From: JBMFVE01 sp049966155
GTDB lineage: Bacteria; Bacteroidota; Ignavibacteria; Kryptoniales; JAKASW01
Assembly (NCBI GenBank): GCA_049966155.1
Contig: JBMFVE010000007.1
Span: forward strand, 39,432 to 103,431
Reading direction: 5' to 3'
Length of the DNA stretch: 64,000 nucleotides
Part shown: positions 52,140 to 61,700 of the stretch, piece after piece
How positions within the stretch are numbered: the first letter of the stretch is position 1
Layout of the letters: each line of letters begins with the position of its first letter
Notes under the pieces: model-generated
Databases searched by the model: none
Told to the model about the DNA's origin: nothing
The model's input: only the letters and a program-made list of their open reading frames with translations
Position numbers and translations under genes: made by a program

Positions 52140-53420
52140 TCAGGTTCCTGCACTGTAATCGGTCTGGTATTTGACCTGTTCAGGTGTAAGCTTATCAATC
52201 TTTATTCCCATGGTTTTGAGCTTAAGCATTGCAATTTCCTGATCCTGTTCAGGTGAGATGTCATGCACTTTATTCTCAAGCCTCTTCCCTCTCTTAAAGA
52301 GTTCAACCAACCGAAGCTGAGACATAAATTGATTTGCAAAGGACATATCCATTACTTCCGACGGATGTCCTTCTGCAGCTGCAAGGTTGACGAGTCGTCC
52401 CTGAGCAAGTACATAAATTCGCCTTCCGTCTCTCAACAGGTATTCTTCGTTGTTCGGCCGAATTTCTCTAACTGACTTTGTCAGATTCTTTAAATGATCA
52501 AGATTGAGCTCACAATCATAATGACCGGTATTGCATACTATTGCACCATCTTTCATTTTCTTGAAGTGGCGCTCAACGACGATATCCTTTACGCCAGTTG
52601 CAGTCACAAAAACATCTCCGTATTTAACGGCTTCGTCCATCGGCATAACGCGAAAGCCGTCAAGAGTTGCTTTAAGCGCCGCAGTCGGCTTGACTTCTGT
52701 GACAATCACATTGGCACCGAGCCCTTTTGCTCTCATGGCGACGCCTTTGCCACAGTGCCCATAGCCGGCAACAACAACGTTCTTACCGGCAATCAATATG
52801 CTGGTCGCCCGAATTATACCGTCTATTGTAGATTGCCCTGTTCCATATACGTTATCAAAGTCCCACTTGGTCTCAGCATCATTGACCGCGATAACAGGAT
52901 ATTTCAGCGCACCATCCGCAGCCATCGCTCTCAGACGATGGACTCCAGTGGTTGTTTCCTCAGTCCCGCCAATAACATTTTCTTCGGCAAGCTTTGGATA
53001 TTTCTTATGCAAAGTGAAAATCAAGTCAGCGCCATCATCAAGCGTTAGATTGGGTTTCATAACAATTGTTTGATCAATTGCCCAGTAAAATTCTTTTACC
53101 GACATGCCGTGCCACGCAAAAATTGAAATATCGTCCGAAGCCAGTGCTGCAGCAACAGAATCCTGAGTAGAAAGAGGATTGCACCCGCTCCAGCTCACAT
53201 CAGCTCCACATGCTACAAAAGTCTTTACAAGAACAGCCGTTTCTTTTGTAACGTGAAGGCATCCCGCTATTTTATAGCCTTTAAACGGCTTTGAAGCGCT
53301 GTATTTTTCCCTGAGTGCCATAAGGACGGGCATCCTTGATTCAGCCCATGCAATTTTCTTTTTTCCTTCATCAGCTAATTTTATGTCTTTAACTTTATAC
53401 AACCCTTTTACTTCATCCAT
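52140..53420 (-). CDS. ahcY: Adenosylhomocysteinase
   Basis: The 426-residue enzyme hydrolyses S-adenosylhomocysteine to homocysteine and adenosine with tightly bound NAD. Visible blocks: AGCLHVTKETAVLVKTFVACGADVSWSGCNPLSTQD, the NAD-binding VAGYGHCGKGVAMRAKGLGA, and VCNTGHYDCELNL. It is the shorter form without the large insertion of eukaryotic and many proteobacterial enzymes. GGAG before ATG 53420 fits. It lies 55 bases after metK. Confidence 0.97.
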   Translation of the reverse strand: MDEVKGLYKVKDIKLADEGKKKIAWAESRMPVLMALREKYSASKPFKGYKIAGCLHVTKETAVLVKTFVACGADVSWSGCNPLSTQDSVAAALASDDISIFAWHGMSVKEFYWAIDQTIVMKPNLTLDDGADLIFTLHKKYPKLAEENVIGGTEETTTGVHRLRAMAADGALKYPVIAVNDAETKWDFDNVYGTGQSTIDGIIRATSILIAGKNVVVAGYGHCGKGVAMRAKGLGANVIVTEVKPTAALKATLDGFRVMPMDEAVKYGDVFVTATGVKDIVVERHFKKMKDGAIVCNTGHYDCELNLDHLKNLTKSVREIRPNNEEYLLRDGRRIYVLAQGRLVNLAAAEGHPSEVMDMSFANQFMSQLRLVELFKRGKRLENKVHDISPEQDQEIAMLKLKTMGIKIDKLTPEQVKYQTDYSAGT

Positions 53421-53475
53421 TAGATTTTCTCCATAATTCTGATTTTAAAACGGATTTTAATTTTTTGAAAACTAT

Positions 53476-54654
53476 TTATTTAACTTCTTTTTGCAGTTTC
53501 CTTACAAGGTCAAGCTTTTCCCAGGTGAATTCCTGTTCACTCCTTCCAAAGTGACCATATGCCGCAGTCTTTTCGTAAATAGGCCTTCTGAGTTTGAGAT
53601 GTTCGGTTATCCCTCCCGGGGTTAAATCCATAACTTTTCGGATTATTTTCGCGAGATCTTCATCCGAAACCACCTTGCCCGTTCCCCTTGTATCGACAAG
53701 TACAGAGACAGGCTCCGACACGCCAATGGCATATGCTAATTGTATCAAACATTCTTCCGCTAACCCGGCAGCAACAATGTTTTTTGCCAGGTACCTTGCT
53801 GCATAAGCTGCACTCCTGTCCACTTTCGAAGGGTCCTTGCCCGAGAAAGAACCACCACCATGGGGTGCATATCCACCATAAGTGTCCACGATTATTTTTC
53901 TTCCTGTTAACCCTGTATCACCATGCGGGCCGCCGATTTCAAATCTACCCGTTGGATTTATGTAAAACTTAGTATCTTTACGAAGCCATTTTTCAGATAT
54001 AACTTTCCTTATCACATGCTTAATGACATCATCATGAATTTTCTTTTGCCAGGCTTTTTCACTTACACCTTTTGGTTCCGGATCATGCTGAGTGGAAACC
54101 ACAACGGCATCAACTGAAATTTCACCATCAGGTCCAAACGAAACTGTCACCTGGCTCTTTCCATCTGGCCGGAGATAACCCATTGGCGAGTTGTTCATTT
54201 TCCTCAGTTCCGCCAATCTGCGAGTTAACCGGTGAGCAAGTGCTATGGGCAGAGGCATAAATTCTTCTGTTTGTGTGCACGCGTAGCCAAACATCATTCC
54301 CTGGTCACCAGCCCCGCCACGATCAACACCACGCCGAATATCGCCAGACTGCGAGTGCATTACATTTATTACACCACATGAGTAAGCATCGAACTTGTAG
54401 GAACTGTCGGTATATCCAATTTTTTCGATAACTTTCCGTGCAATATCTGCAACATCAATCTGTGATTTAGCTTTTTCCGATGTTGTTACTTCTCCACCAA
54501 TTATAACCAGTCCTGTCGTTACGTAAGTTTCACAGGCCACTTTTGATTGTGGTTCAAGAGCAAGATGGGCATCAAGGACAGCATCAGAAATTTGGTCGCA
54601 AATCTTGTCAGGATGCCCTTCAGTGACCGATTCCGACGTGAATAATTTGTACAT
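53476..54654 (-). CDS. metK: S-adenosylmethionine synthetase
   Basis: The 392-residue enzyme makes S-adenosylmethionine from methionine and ATP. Signatures are VTEGHPDKICDQISDA, GAGDQGMMFGYA, GPHGDTGLTGRKIIVDTYGG and GGGSFSGKDPSKVDRSAAY. GGAG lies six bases upstream of ATG 54654. It is followed by ahcY and preceded by a nucleotidyltransferase. SAM made here is also the cosubstrate of the radical SAM and methyltransferase enzymes in the window. Confidence 0.97.
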   Translation of the reverse strand: MYKLFTSESVTEGHPDKICDQISDAVLDAHLALEPQSKVACETYVTTGLVIIGGEVTTSEKAKSQIDVADIARKVIEKIGYTDSSYKFDAYSCGVINVMHSQSGDIRRGVDRGGAGDQGMMFGYACTQTEEFMPLPIALAHRLTRRLAELRKMNNSPMGYLRPDGKSQVTVSFGPDGEISVDAVVVSTQHDPEPKGVSEKAWQKKIHDDVIKHVIRKVISEKWLRKDTKFYINPTGRFEIGGPHGDTGLTGRKIIVDTYGGYAPHGGGSFSGKDPSKVDRSAAYAARYLAKNIVAAGLAEECLIQLAYAIGVSEPVSVLVDTRGTGKVVSDEDLAKIIRKVMDLTPGGITEHLKLRRPIYEKTAAYGHFGRSEQEFTWEKLDLVRKLQKEVK

Positions 54655-54672
54655 TGGTTCTCCAATATTAGT

Positions 54673-55650
54673 TTATGAATAATCGAACTCAGTTGAGTCC
54701 CCTGCATTAACTCTTTTAAAACTTCCTTTGAGCACAGCATTGTTTCCAACAATTGACCCTTCAAACAGACTGTTCTCAATATTCGCCCCTTCTCCAATTA
54801 TTGAATCACGTATGAAGGAATTCTTAACTTTAGCGTTTCCGGCAATTGTTGCATATGGACCTATCACGGAGTTTTCAACCATTGCTGAGTCATCAATAAA
54901 AACCGGGGGAATGATAACAACTTTTTCCCTTTCTTTAAAATAGCTTCTTTTATCGAGAAGATGGCGGTTAGTCGATAGCAGGGTTTCTGGCTTACCGCAG
55001 TCGTACCAGCCATCAATTTCAAAATAAGTTATTTTCTCACCAGATTCGATCATAAGTTGCAGGGCATCTGTCAGCTGATACTCATCCTTAGTCTTAATGT
55101 TCCTGTTGACAATTTCATGCAGTGACGACAGCAATGCCTTAGGATTTTTTATAAAGTATAAGCCAACAATTGCCAGATTTGAGTTTGGTTTATCCGGTTT
55201 TTCAACTAAGTGCTTCACAAAGCCGCCTACTGTTTCAGCAACTCCGAATCTGCGTGGATCTTCAACCTGCTTAACTCCAAGGCTTGTAAACTCACTTTTT
55301 AATAATGGTTTTAAATTGACATCAAAAATTGTGTCTCCCAGTACAATTAACAACGGTTCATCCACTTTATCCTCCCTGAGTGCCAGGAGTGTAGCGTGGC
55401 CTAACCCGAGCCGCTCTTCCTGATAAATAAACTTAAAGTTTGCATTATAATTCGATCTCAAATATTCTTCTACCATCTCGCCAAGGTAACCCACTACAAC
55501 TGAGATATCCCTTACTCCAATCGATATCAATTCTTCAACAATGTGCCCCACTATCGGCTTGCCTCCGACATTGAGCAGCACTTTCGGCAAAGTATAAGTA
55601 TGCGGACGAAGTCTCGTCCCGACACCTGCCACCGGAATTAATGCTCTCAT
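54673..55650 (-). CDS. Sugar nucleotidyltransferase with beta-helix C-terminus
   Basis: The 325-residue protein is a GlmU/RmlA-like sugar-1-phosphate nucleotidyltransferase. The nucleotide loop is VAGVGTRLRPHTYTLPKVLL at residues ~7-26, with VLGDTIFDV, VEKPDKPNSN and IDGWYDCGKPETLLSTNRHLL. The C-terminal third has hexapeptide repeats (VENSVIGPYATIAGNAKVKNSFI) forming a left-handed beta-helix. It differs clearly from the 5324-6394 enzyme. The activated sugar is unknown. It begins the minus-strand run toward metK and ahcY and diverges from the CBS-like gene. Confidence 0.9.
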   Translation of the reverse strand: MRALIPVAGVGTRLRPHTYTLPKVLLNVGGKPIVGHIVEELISIGVRDISVVVGYLGEMVEEYLRSNYNANFKFIYQEERLGLGHATLLALREDKVDEPLLIVLGDTIFDVNLKPLLKSEFTSLGVKQVEDPRRFGVAETVGGFVKHLVEKPDKPNSNLAIVGLYFIKNPKALLSSLHEIVNRNIKTKDEYQLTDALQLMIESGEKITYFEIDGWYDCGKPETLLSTNRHLLDKRSYFKEREKVVIIPPVFIDDSAMVENSVIGPYATIAGNAKVKNSFIRDSIIGEGANIENSLFEGSIVGNNAVLKGSFKRVNAGDSTEFDYS

Positions 55651-55828
55651 ATTTCCCGTACTTCTAATTAATTGTATAGTCCTTTGTACAAGAATTTAAC
55701 AACCGGCCAAAGAAGTTGCAAAAGGGGCAGTTTTATTGATGCTGCGATTCAGTCTTATCAGCCATATTGCGTTGTATATTTAATAGAATTTTCCAATCTT
55801 AAAACATTAAAAAGATGCATACAATGAT

Positions 55829-57253
55829 ATGGTCAATTCAAAACCGGAGAACTATAAGGACATGTGGTACAATTCAATTCTTGATATAATTGGGAATACC
55901 CCTATGTTGAGACTCACCAGAATTGCCCCTGGTTTAAAACCAATATTACTGGCAAAATTGGAATATCTTAATCCCGGAGGTTCTGTAAAAGATCGTATTG
56001 GAGTAACAATGATTGAAGATGCAGAAAAGAGAGGAATCATCAGACCGGGAGGAACCATCATCGAAGGAACGTCAGGAAATACCGGTATGGGACTGGCACT
56101 CGCTGCAGCAATTAAAGGATATAGGTGTATCTTTACAATGCCGGATAAGATGAGTCAGGAAAAAATTGATTTGTTGCGGGCATTCGGAGCAGAGGTGATT
56201 GTTACACCCACTGCTGTTGAGCCGGATGACCCACGCAGTTATCATTCAGTGGCGGTGCGGTTGAACAGTGAAATACCGAACTCTTACTTTCCAAACCAGT
56301 ATGATAATCCGACCAATCCTGAAACCCACTACAGAACAACGGGACCCGAAATCTGGGGACAAAGTGAAGGGAAAGTAACGCATTTTGTATGTGGAATCGG
56401 GACGGGCGGCACCATTGTCGGGGTTGCCAGATTTTTAAAGGAGAAGAATCCGGCGATCAAAGTAATTGGTGTGGATCCGGAAGGGAGCATTTATGCTGAA
56501 TATTTCAGAACCGGCAAAATACCTGAAAGCCATCCCTATAAGGTTGAAGGAATTGGACAGGACTCAATGCCGAAAATAATGGATTTCACAAATATCGATG
56601 AGATAATAACCGTAAGCGATAAGGATTCGTTTTTAACAACCAGATTACTTGCCAGAAAGGAAGGAATATTTGCTGGTGGATCGGCGGGTTCTGTAATTTA
56701 CGCATCTTTAAAAATCGCGAAAGAACTTGACCAATCCGCCACGATTGTAACAATCATCCCAGACCACGGCTCAAGGTACCTGTCCAAGCTTTACAACGAT
56801 ACCTGGATGAAAGACAACCAATATATCGAACCCCGTTTCATGATGACCGCAGGCGACATAGTCAAAGGAAAATCCAGAGAGTTCAGATTACTGTATGTTT
56901 CACCACGTACATCGATGACTGAAGCCGTTCGCATAATGAAAGAAAATAATGTTTCTCAGCTTCCGGTACTAGATGCTAACAGAGTAATTGGAAGCCTGAC
57001 AGAGACAAGAGTTCTTTCGACACTCGTCTCAAATCCAGATTCAAAAGATAGACCTGTGAGAGAATTCTTCGACAAACCTTTTCCTGTAGTAAAACCTGAT
57101 TTCTCGGTAGAGAAAATTTACCGGATGCTGGACAAAAAAAATCCGGCTGTGCTCGTCGAGCTTCCTGAGGGACAATATGATATTATTACAAAATCCGATC
57201 TTATGTATGCTTTTGCTGAAGGAATTTCACAAGATAACGTGGAGAAGAAATGA
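55829..57253 (+). CDS. Cystathionine beta-synthase-like PLP enzyme with C-terminal CBS domains
   Basis: The 474-residue protein has a fold type II PLP domain: PLP lysine in NPGGSVKDRIGV (about residue 53), EGTSGNTGMGLALAAAIKG, and GIGTGGTIVGVA. Two CBS domains lie from about residue 345 to 462 (MTEAVRIMKENNVSQLPVLDANRVIGSLTE), likely regulatory and perhaps binding adenosyl ligands. With homocysteine and serine it would make cystathionine, though a cysteine synthase role cannot be ruled out. ATG 55829 is used; ATG 55862 with AAGGAC just before (MWYNSILDIIGNTP) is a good alternative. It is coupled to the next gene by ATGA. Confidence 0.93.
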   Translation: MVNSKPENYKDMWYNSILDIIGNTPMLRLTRIAPGLKPILLAKLEYLNPGGSVKDRIGVTMIEDAEKRGIIRPGGTIIEGTSGNTGMGLALAAAIKGYRCIFTMPDKMSQEKIDLLRAFGAEVIVTPTAVEPDDPRSYHSVAVRLNSEIPNSYFPNQYDNPTNPETHYRTTGPEIWGQSEGKVTHFVCGIGTGGTIVGVARFLKEKNPAIKVIGVDPEGSIYAEYFRTGKIPESHPYKVEGIGQDSMPKIMDFTNIDEIITVSDKDSFLTTRLLARKEGIFAGGSAGSVIYASLKIAKELDQSATIVTIIPDHGSRYLSKLYNDTWMKDNQYIEPRFMMTAGDIVKGKSREFRLLYVSPRTSMTEAVRIMKENNVSQLPVLDANRVIGSLTETRVLSTLVSNPDSKDRPVREFFDKPFPVVKPDFSVEKIYRMLDKKNPAVLVELPEGQYDIITKSDLMYAFAEGISQDNVEKK

Positions 57254-58395
57254 AATTCGGTACAATTGCAATTCACGCCGGTCAGGAGCCTGACCCGACC
57301 ACTGGCGCAATCATGACACCAATTTATCAGACATCAACTTTTGTTCAATCTGAGCCAACAGTGCACAAAGGATATGATTATTCACGCGCCGGAAATCCGA
57401 CACGCACTGCGCTTGAAAAAAACCTTGCTGCCTTAGAGGGCGGGAAATATGGGATTGCCTTCTCATCTGGTATGGGAGCTATTGACGCGGTCACGAAGTT
57501 ACTTCGAGCAGGAGACCATATCATTGCAGGGAACGATCTTTATGGCGGAACTTACAGATTGTTCACAAAGGTCTTTGAACAATTTGGACTTTCCTTTGAC
57601 TTTGTAGATATGACTGACGCTCGGAACGTGAAGGACGCCATTCAAAAGGATACAAGAATGATCTGGATCGAGACACCTACAAATCCTTTGCTGAGAATAG
57701 TTGATATTGAGCAGGTCGCAGAGATTGCAAGAAAGTCACATGCGCTTTCAGTAGTTGATAACACATTTGCGACACCTTATCTCCAGAATCCACTTGCCTT
57801 AGGAGCCGATATCGTAGTTCACAGTGCAACAAAATATATTGGAGGGCACTCCGACCTGATCCTCGGTGCTGTAATGACAAACAACGATACCATAGCTGAA
57901 AAACTATATTTTATCCAGAAATCGAGTGGGGCGGTTCCAGGCCCATTTGATTCCTTTCTTGCATTGAGGGGAACAAAGACCCTGCATTTACGAATGGATC
58001 GACATTGTGAAAACGCGAGACGCGTTGCAGATTTTCTGAAAGACCACCCAAAAGTAAAGCATGTTAATTATCCTGGCCTGAAAGAGCATCCAAACCACTC
58101 TGTAGCAGTGAAGCAGATGCGCAATTTTGGAGGTATGGTTTCTTTCACGTTAAAAGATGGCAATATGGAAAAAGCGAAAAGAATTACAACGCTTACAAAG
58201 ATCTTCTCTCTTGCAGAAAGCCTTGGGGGAGTTGAATCTTTAATAGAACATCCCGCTACAATGACCCATTCTTCTCTGCCTGAAGAAGTACGCCTTAGGT
58301 CAGGTCTTGAAGATACACTAATTAGACTGTCCGTTGGTGTGGAAGATGGTGATGATCTCATCGATGATCTGAAACAGGCACTGGAGCAAATTTAA
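57250..58395 (+). CDS. Cystathionine gamma-lyase/gamma-synthase (Cys/Met metabolism PLP enzyme)
   Basis: The 381-residue fold type I PLP enzyme has the PLP lysine in VVHSATKYIGGHSDLILG, substrate-binding IYQTSTFVQ, YDYSRAGNPTRTALEKNLAALEGG and SLGGVESLIEHPATMTHSS. These features are shared by gamma-lyase and gamma-synthase. Because it follows a CBS-like enzyme by an ATGA overlap, cystathionine cleavage to cysteine is favoured. It completes the route from S-adenosylmethionine to cysteine. An eight-base hairpin lies directly after its stop. Confidence 0.93.
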   Translation: MKFGTIAIHAGQEPDPTTGAIMTPIYQTSTFVQSEPTVHKGYDYSRAGNPTRTALEKNLAALEGGKYGIAFSSGMGAIDAVTKLLRAGDHIIAGNDLYGGTYRLFTKVFEQFGLSFDFVDMTDARNVKDAIQKDTRMIWIETPTNPLLRIVDIEQVAEIARKSHALSVVDNTFATPYLQNPLALGADIVVHSATKYIGGHSDLILGAVMTNNDTIAEKLYFIQKSSGAVPGPFDSFLALRGTKTLHLRMDRHCENARRVADFLKDHPKVKHVNYPGLKEHPNHSVAVKQMRNFGGMVSFTLKDGNMEKAKRITTLTKIFSLAESLGGVESLIEHPATMTHSSLPEEVRLRSGLEDTLIRLSVGVEDGDDLIDDLKQALEQI

Positions 58396-58418
58396 TGAAT
58401 TGAGTTGATTTCAATTCA
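58396..58418 (+). other. Hairpin directly after the cystathionine lyase gene
   Basis: TGAATTGA and TCAATTCA form a perfect eight-base stem with a seven-base loop immediately after the TAA. There is no T-run, so this is not a standard terminator. It could stabilise the mRNA 3' end. Confidence 0.4.
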
Positions 58419-58505
58419 CCAGTGTGGAGAGAATTTATATGTAAAATAAGGAACCTTTTCTAATTATTTTGCGTCTAAAATTAGTGATAAGCACAACGTA
58501 AAGAA

Positions 58506-58835
58506 GTGACAGAAAAGTACAGCACAACAAGGAAATTACTAGCTTTTTTTTATTTTGTTATCCTATCAAGCTACCCTTTTGCGCACAGGGACTTTGTACC
58601 ACTGTCAGGTGAGGAATTTTACCTTCAACATAGTGGACCGGTAAGCGAATTAGGTAAAGACGAAACTTTCCTCTGTCCTGCTCATAATTTTGCACAATCA
58701 ACAACAGGTGTTGCCTTTGCCAAGCCAGAGTTCCCGTCACTGGCGACACTTTGCATTTTACCATCTGCAAAAAATAATCTTCACTTTCAGGGGCCTCATC
58801 TTAGCAAAAGCACAAGAGCACCTCCTTCGGCATAA
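58506..58835 (+). CDS. Small exported protein ahead of a TonB receptor, unknown function
   Basis: The 109-residue protein starts with GTG and a plausible signal peptide (RKLLAFFYFVILSSYPFAH). The mature part is short, with two cysteines (LCPAH and LCILP) and a C-terminus THLSKSTRAPPSA-like (HLSKSTRAPPSA). The proline-rich end resembles small exported proteins of the DUF2946 kind that precede TonB receptors, but I cannot confirm this family. It lies 60 bases before the TonB gene, in the same orientation. Codon use is ordinary. No catalytic motif is visible. Confidence 0.55.
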   Translation: MTEKYSTTRKLLAFFYFVILSSYPFAHRDFVPLSGEEFYLQHSGPVSELGKDETFLCPAHNFAQSTTGVAFAKPEFPSLATLCILPSAKNNLHFQGPHLSKSTRAPPSA

Positions 58836-58895
58836 TCACCTCTCTTAATATTTCTGTAAAAATTTTTTATTAACAAGTTTTAAGGAGAATTATTT

Positions 58896-61157
58896 ATGCT
58901 TAGAAATGGTGCAATCGCATTGATTTTGTTTTTGCTAAATACTGCAGGTGTTTTCTCACAGGCACCTGTAAACGACAGACCCGACAGGGCAATTATTGCA
59001 GGTAAAATTACAGAGAAAGCTGACGGCCATCCTATTGCTTATGCTGAAGTAGCTGTACTCAGGGAAAATAACGTGGTTACGGGAACAATTGCCAATGAAC
59101 TTGGTAATTACGAAATAAAGAATCTACTGCCTGGTCGTTACACAGTCGTCGCCTATATCGTTGGATTTAAGAAATCAAAAGTGGATGTCAATTTAGTACC
59201 GGGAAGGAATGAGTTAAATTTCTCCCTTGAATCGACGGACATTACCCTTGAAGGAGTCACTGTCACAGCAAGCGAGCAAAAAAAGCAAAGCAACCAGCAA
59301 TTGGATATTATAACCAGTTCTCCAATTTTTAAAGAAAGCACTTACCACGCTGCACCATCCAGTTTACCTTCCACTATCCTTCAGCAAAACATTCCAGGAG
59401 CTGTTCAGGCTCCCACAGGTGAAGTCCACATAAGAGGCCAACACGCCGAGTACTCTTATTATGTGGATGGCATCCCCATTCCTGAAACTCAAAGTGAAGA
59501 AATGGTAGAACTCTTTGATCCGCGGGTAATTGACAGGATAACATTTAGAATTGGCGACCTTCCTGCAGAATATGGCGATGCCCTTTCAGTTATTGACGTG
59601 AAAACAAAAATTCCAGCAACACCTTTTCAGGCAAATGTTTCTGGTTATGCTGGCAGCTTTAATTCATCGGGACAATCCCTTTCTTTTACCGGTCATACAG
59701 GGAACTTTGCATACTTTCTTGCCGGTTCCAGAAAACTGACCGACAGGAGATTGGACACTCAGCTTCCGGAGATTTTCCACGACCACGGTGAGGATTATTA
59801 TGGACTTGGCAAAATACAGTACATCCTTTCACCTGACGATATAATTTCTCTTGATCTTGACTACAGCAATTCCAAATTTCAAATCCCATTTGATTCCACC
59901 GGTGGAATAATTACAGATGATCACCAGAAGGAGACCGCCGGATTTCAGAATTTAATTTATAGACATGGTATAAACACTGAAGCCGGTACAGGCGAATTAT
60001 ATGTGGCACTCACTCACAGGCAGGGAACATCTAATTACATTCCTGGGCAATTTGATGCACCGTCGTTTTACTTTGCAGGAGATTCCACTCCATACAATAT
60101 CCAGGAAAATAGAGTGTTCGACGTCTACGGAGGAAAGTCGACTCTGGCAATTCCATTGTCAGATATACTTTCTGTAAAGGGGGGTGTGGAAGGCTACTGG
60201 ACAACGGGCAACGAGCATTTTTCAGCATTCAACGGATCACTCCTCGGTCCTCAATCAATTGAAACATTGAAGGGTTATGATTTCGGTTCTTACATACAAA
60301 CTGCGTATACTCCGTTGCCGATTTTCCAAATAGATGCAGGTATCCGATATGATCTTCACCATGCAGATGGTGTTATAACAGAATCTCAAATCTCACCAAA
60401 GTTTAAATTAACTTACATTCCTGATGTGGCAACAACGGCTTATGTTTATTATGGTCGGATATTTGTTCCCGTACTGGTAGAACAGCTCCGTGAAATCACA
60501 GGAGCAGCGGGTTCAGTCATGCAGCCAACCAGAGCTGTTCGAGGTAATTACTTTGAAGCTGGTGCGATACATTTGTTTTCAACGTCATTGTCCACAAAGA
60601 TTGTCGGCTATTATACAGAGGAAAAACCTGGTATGGACGACAATACAATTCCAGGAACAAGCATTCAGACACCTGTTAATATAGACAAAATTTATGTTCG
60701 TGGGGTTGAACTTGGTTTAGACTACCATCCTGAAGGACCACTCGGCGGATATTTTAATATGGCTGTCAGCCATGCAGTTGGAGTGGGAGCCACCACAGGA
60801 GGCTTTCTTCCTGCTGAACCACCAACCACTGCATTTGACCTAGACCATGATCAGAGGATAACATATTCGGTGGGATTGAACTATCATCCTTCAAGTTACT
60901 TTGCAAATATCATAGGTAGTTATGGGAGTGGTCTGACAAACGGCCAGACCAATGGCCATGTCAATCCACATTTAATTTTTGACGGTTCAGCAGGCAAGGA
61001 CTTTCATTTAGGCCAGTGGACAATCAGGCCGGAGCTTTTTGTCAACAATATCCTGAATCATAAATACCTGTTAAAAGGAAGCTTCTTCAGTGGAGCAGCA
61101 TGGGGGACACCAAGAAGCTTCATGTTTAAACTCACAGTCAGCAGCAGCACCATATAG
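58896..61157 (+). CDS. TonB-dependent outer-membrane receptor with carboxypeptidase-like regulatory domain
   Basis: The 753-residue protein has a signal peptide (NGAIALILFLLNTAGVFSQ), an N-terminal CarboxypepD_reg-type beta-sandwich at ~32-118 (IIAGKITEKADGHPIAYAEV), a plug domain (VHIRGQHAEYSYYVDGIPI and EYGDALSVIDVKTK), and a 22-strand-type beta-barrel ending in an aromatic/Ser C-terminus (FMFKLTVSSSTI). It imports a substrate such as a metal chelate or vitamin using TonB energy. No TonB, ExbB or ExbD is encoded nearby. AAGGAG precedes ATG 58896. The small exported protein upstream is a candidate partner. Confidence 0.92.
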   Translation: MLRNGAIALILFLLNTAGVFSQAPVNDRPDRAIIAGKITEKADGHPIAYAEVAVLRENNVVTGTIANELGNYEIKNLLPGRYTVVAYIVGFKKSKVDVNLVPGRNELNFSLESTDITLEGVTVTASEQKKQSNQQLDIITSSPIFKESTYHAAPSSLPSTILQQNIPGAVQAPTGEVHIRGQHAEYSYYVDGIPIPETQSEEMVELFDPRVIDRITFRIGDLPAEYGDALSVIDVKTKIPATPFQANVSGYAGSFNSSGQSLSFTGHTGNFAYFLAGSRKLTDRRLDTQLPEIFHDHGEDYYGLGKIQYILSPDDIISLDLDYSNSKFQIPFDSTGGIITDDHQKETAGFQNLIYRHGINTEAGTGELYVALTHRQGTSNYIPGQFDAPSFYFAGDSTPYNIQENRVFDVYGGKSTLAIPLSDILSVKGGVEGYWTTGNEHFSAFNGSLLGPQSIETLKGYDFGSYIQTAYTPLPIFQIDAGIRYDLHHADGVITESQISPKFKLTYIPDVATTAYVYYGRIFVPVLVEQLREITGAAGSVMQPTRAVRGNYFEAGAIHLFSTSLSTKIVGYYTEEKPGMDDNTIPGTSIQTPVNIDKIYVRGVELGLDYHPEGPLGGYFNMAVSHAVGVGATTGGFLPAEPPTTAFDLDHDQRITYSVGLNYHPSSYFANIIGSYGSGLTNGQTNGHVNPHLIFDGSAGKDFHLGQWTIRPELFVNNILNHKYLLKGSFFSGAAWGTPRSFMFKLTVSSSTI

Positions 61158-61211
61158 TCAGGATCGACTAACATCGAGCAGGTGAATGACAGAATCGCAG
61201 CTCGGGTACTC

Positions 61212-61682
61212 TCAGGTGAAAATTATCTGACCACCTGATGACATTTCGTAGAATTTCCCGACAGGGATGATGTCTTCCACCTGCTCACAAAAATCTGATT
61301 TGGTCAGATGAAACATTTCAACAGTAGCCTTGCAGGCATAGAGTCTCGCCCCAGAATCATGAATCATCTCAATGAACTCAGCCACAGGTGGAATGTCCAG
61401 CTTTTCCATTTCCTTCTTCATCTTATGGGTTGCAAATGCAGATAAACCCGGAATTATTCCGAGGAGTGAAGGTATGTGCATTGCAGGATTACCCACAGTC
61501 GCAACTTTCAAGCTGTTCATCCTTCTCTTTAAAACAGCTTCAAGACCGAAGAAGGTGAAGAACAGATTTACTTCTATGCCTTCCATTCTTGCTCCATTAG
61601 CCATAATTAATCCCGGATAAACACCTTCCAGGGATCCATGAGAGATGATTATCGATACTTTTCTAATCTTTTCTTCTGACAT
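61212..61682 (-). CDS. DsrE2-type sulfur-carrier-like protein
   Basis: The 156-residue alpha/beta protein (VSIIISHGSLEGVYPGLIMANGARMEGIEVNLFFTFFGL) matches the DsrE/DsrE2 group, with a candidate persulfide cysteine in ARLYACKATVEMF. Relatives carry sulfane sulfur between enzymes in dissimilatory or assimilatory sulfur pathways, some at the membrane. AAGGAGC before ATG 61682 fits. It follows the TusE-like gene by 18 bases, in the order flavoprotein, DUF1641, TusE, DsrE2. Confidence 0.88.
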   Translation of the reverse strand: MSEEKIRKVSIIISHGSLEGVYPGLIMANGARMEGIEVNLFFTFFGLEAVLKRRMNSLKVATVGNPAMHIPSLLGIIPGLSAFATHKMKKEMEKLDIPPVAEFIEMIHDSGARLYACKATVEMFHLTKSDFCEQVEDIIPVGKFYEMSSGGQIIFT

Positions 61683-61700
61683 TTTTCAAGCTCCTTATTC

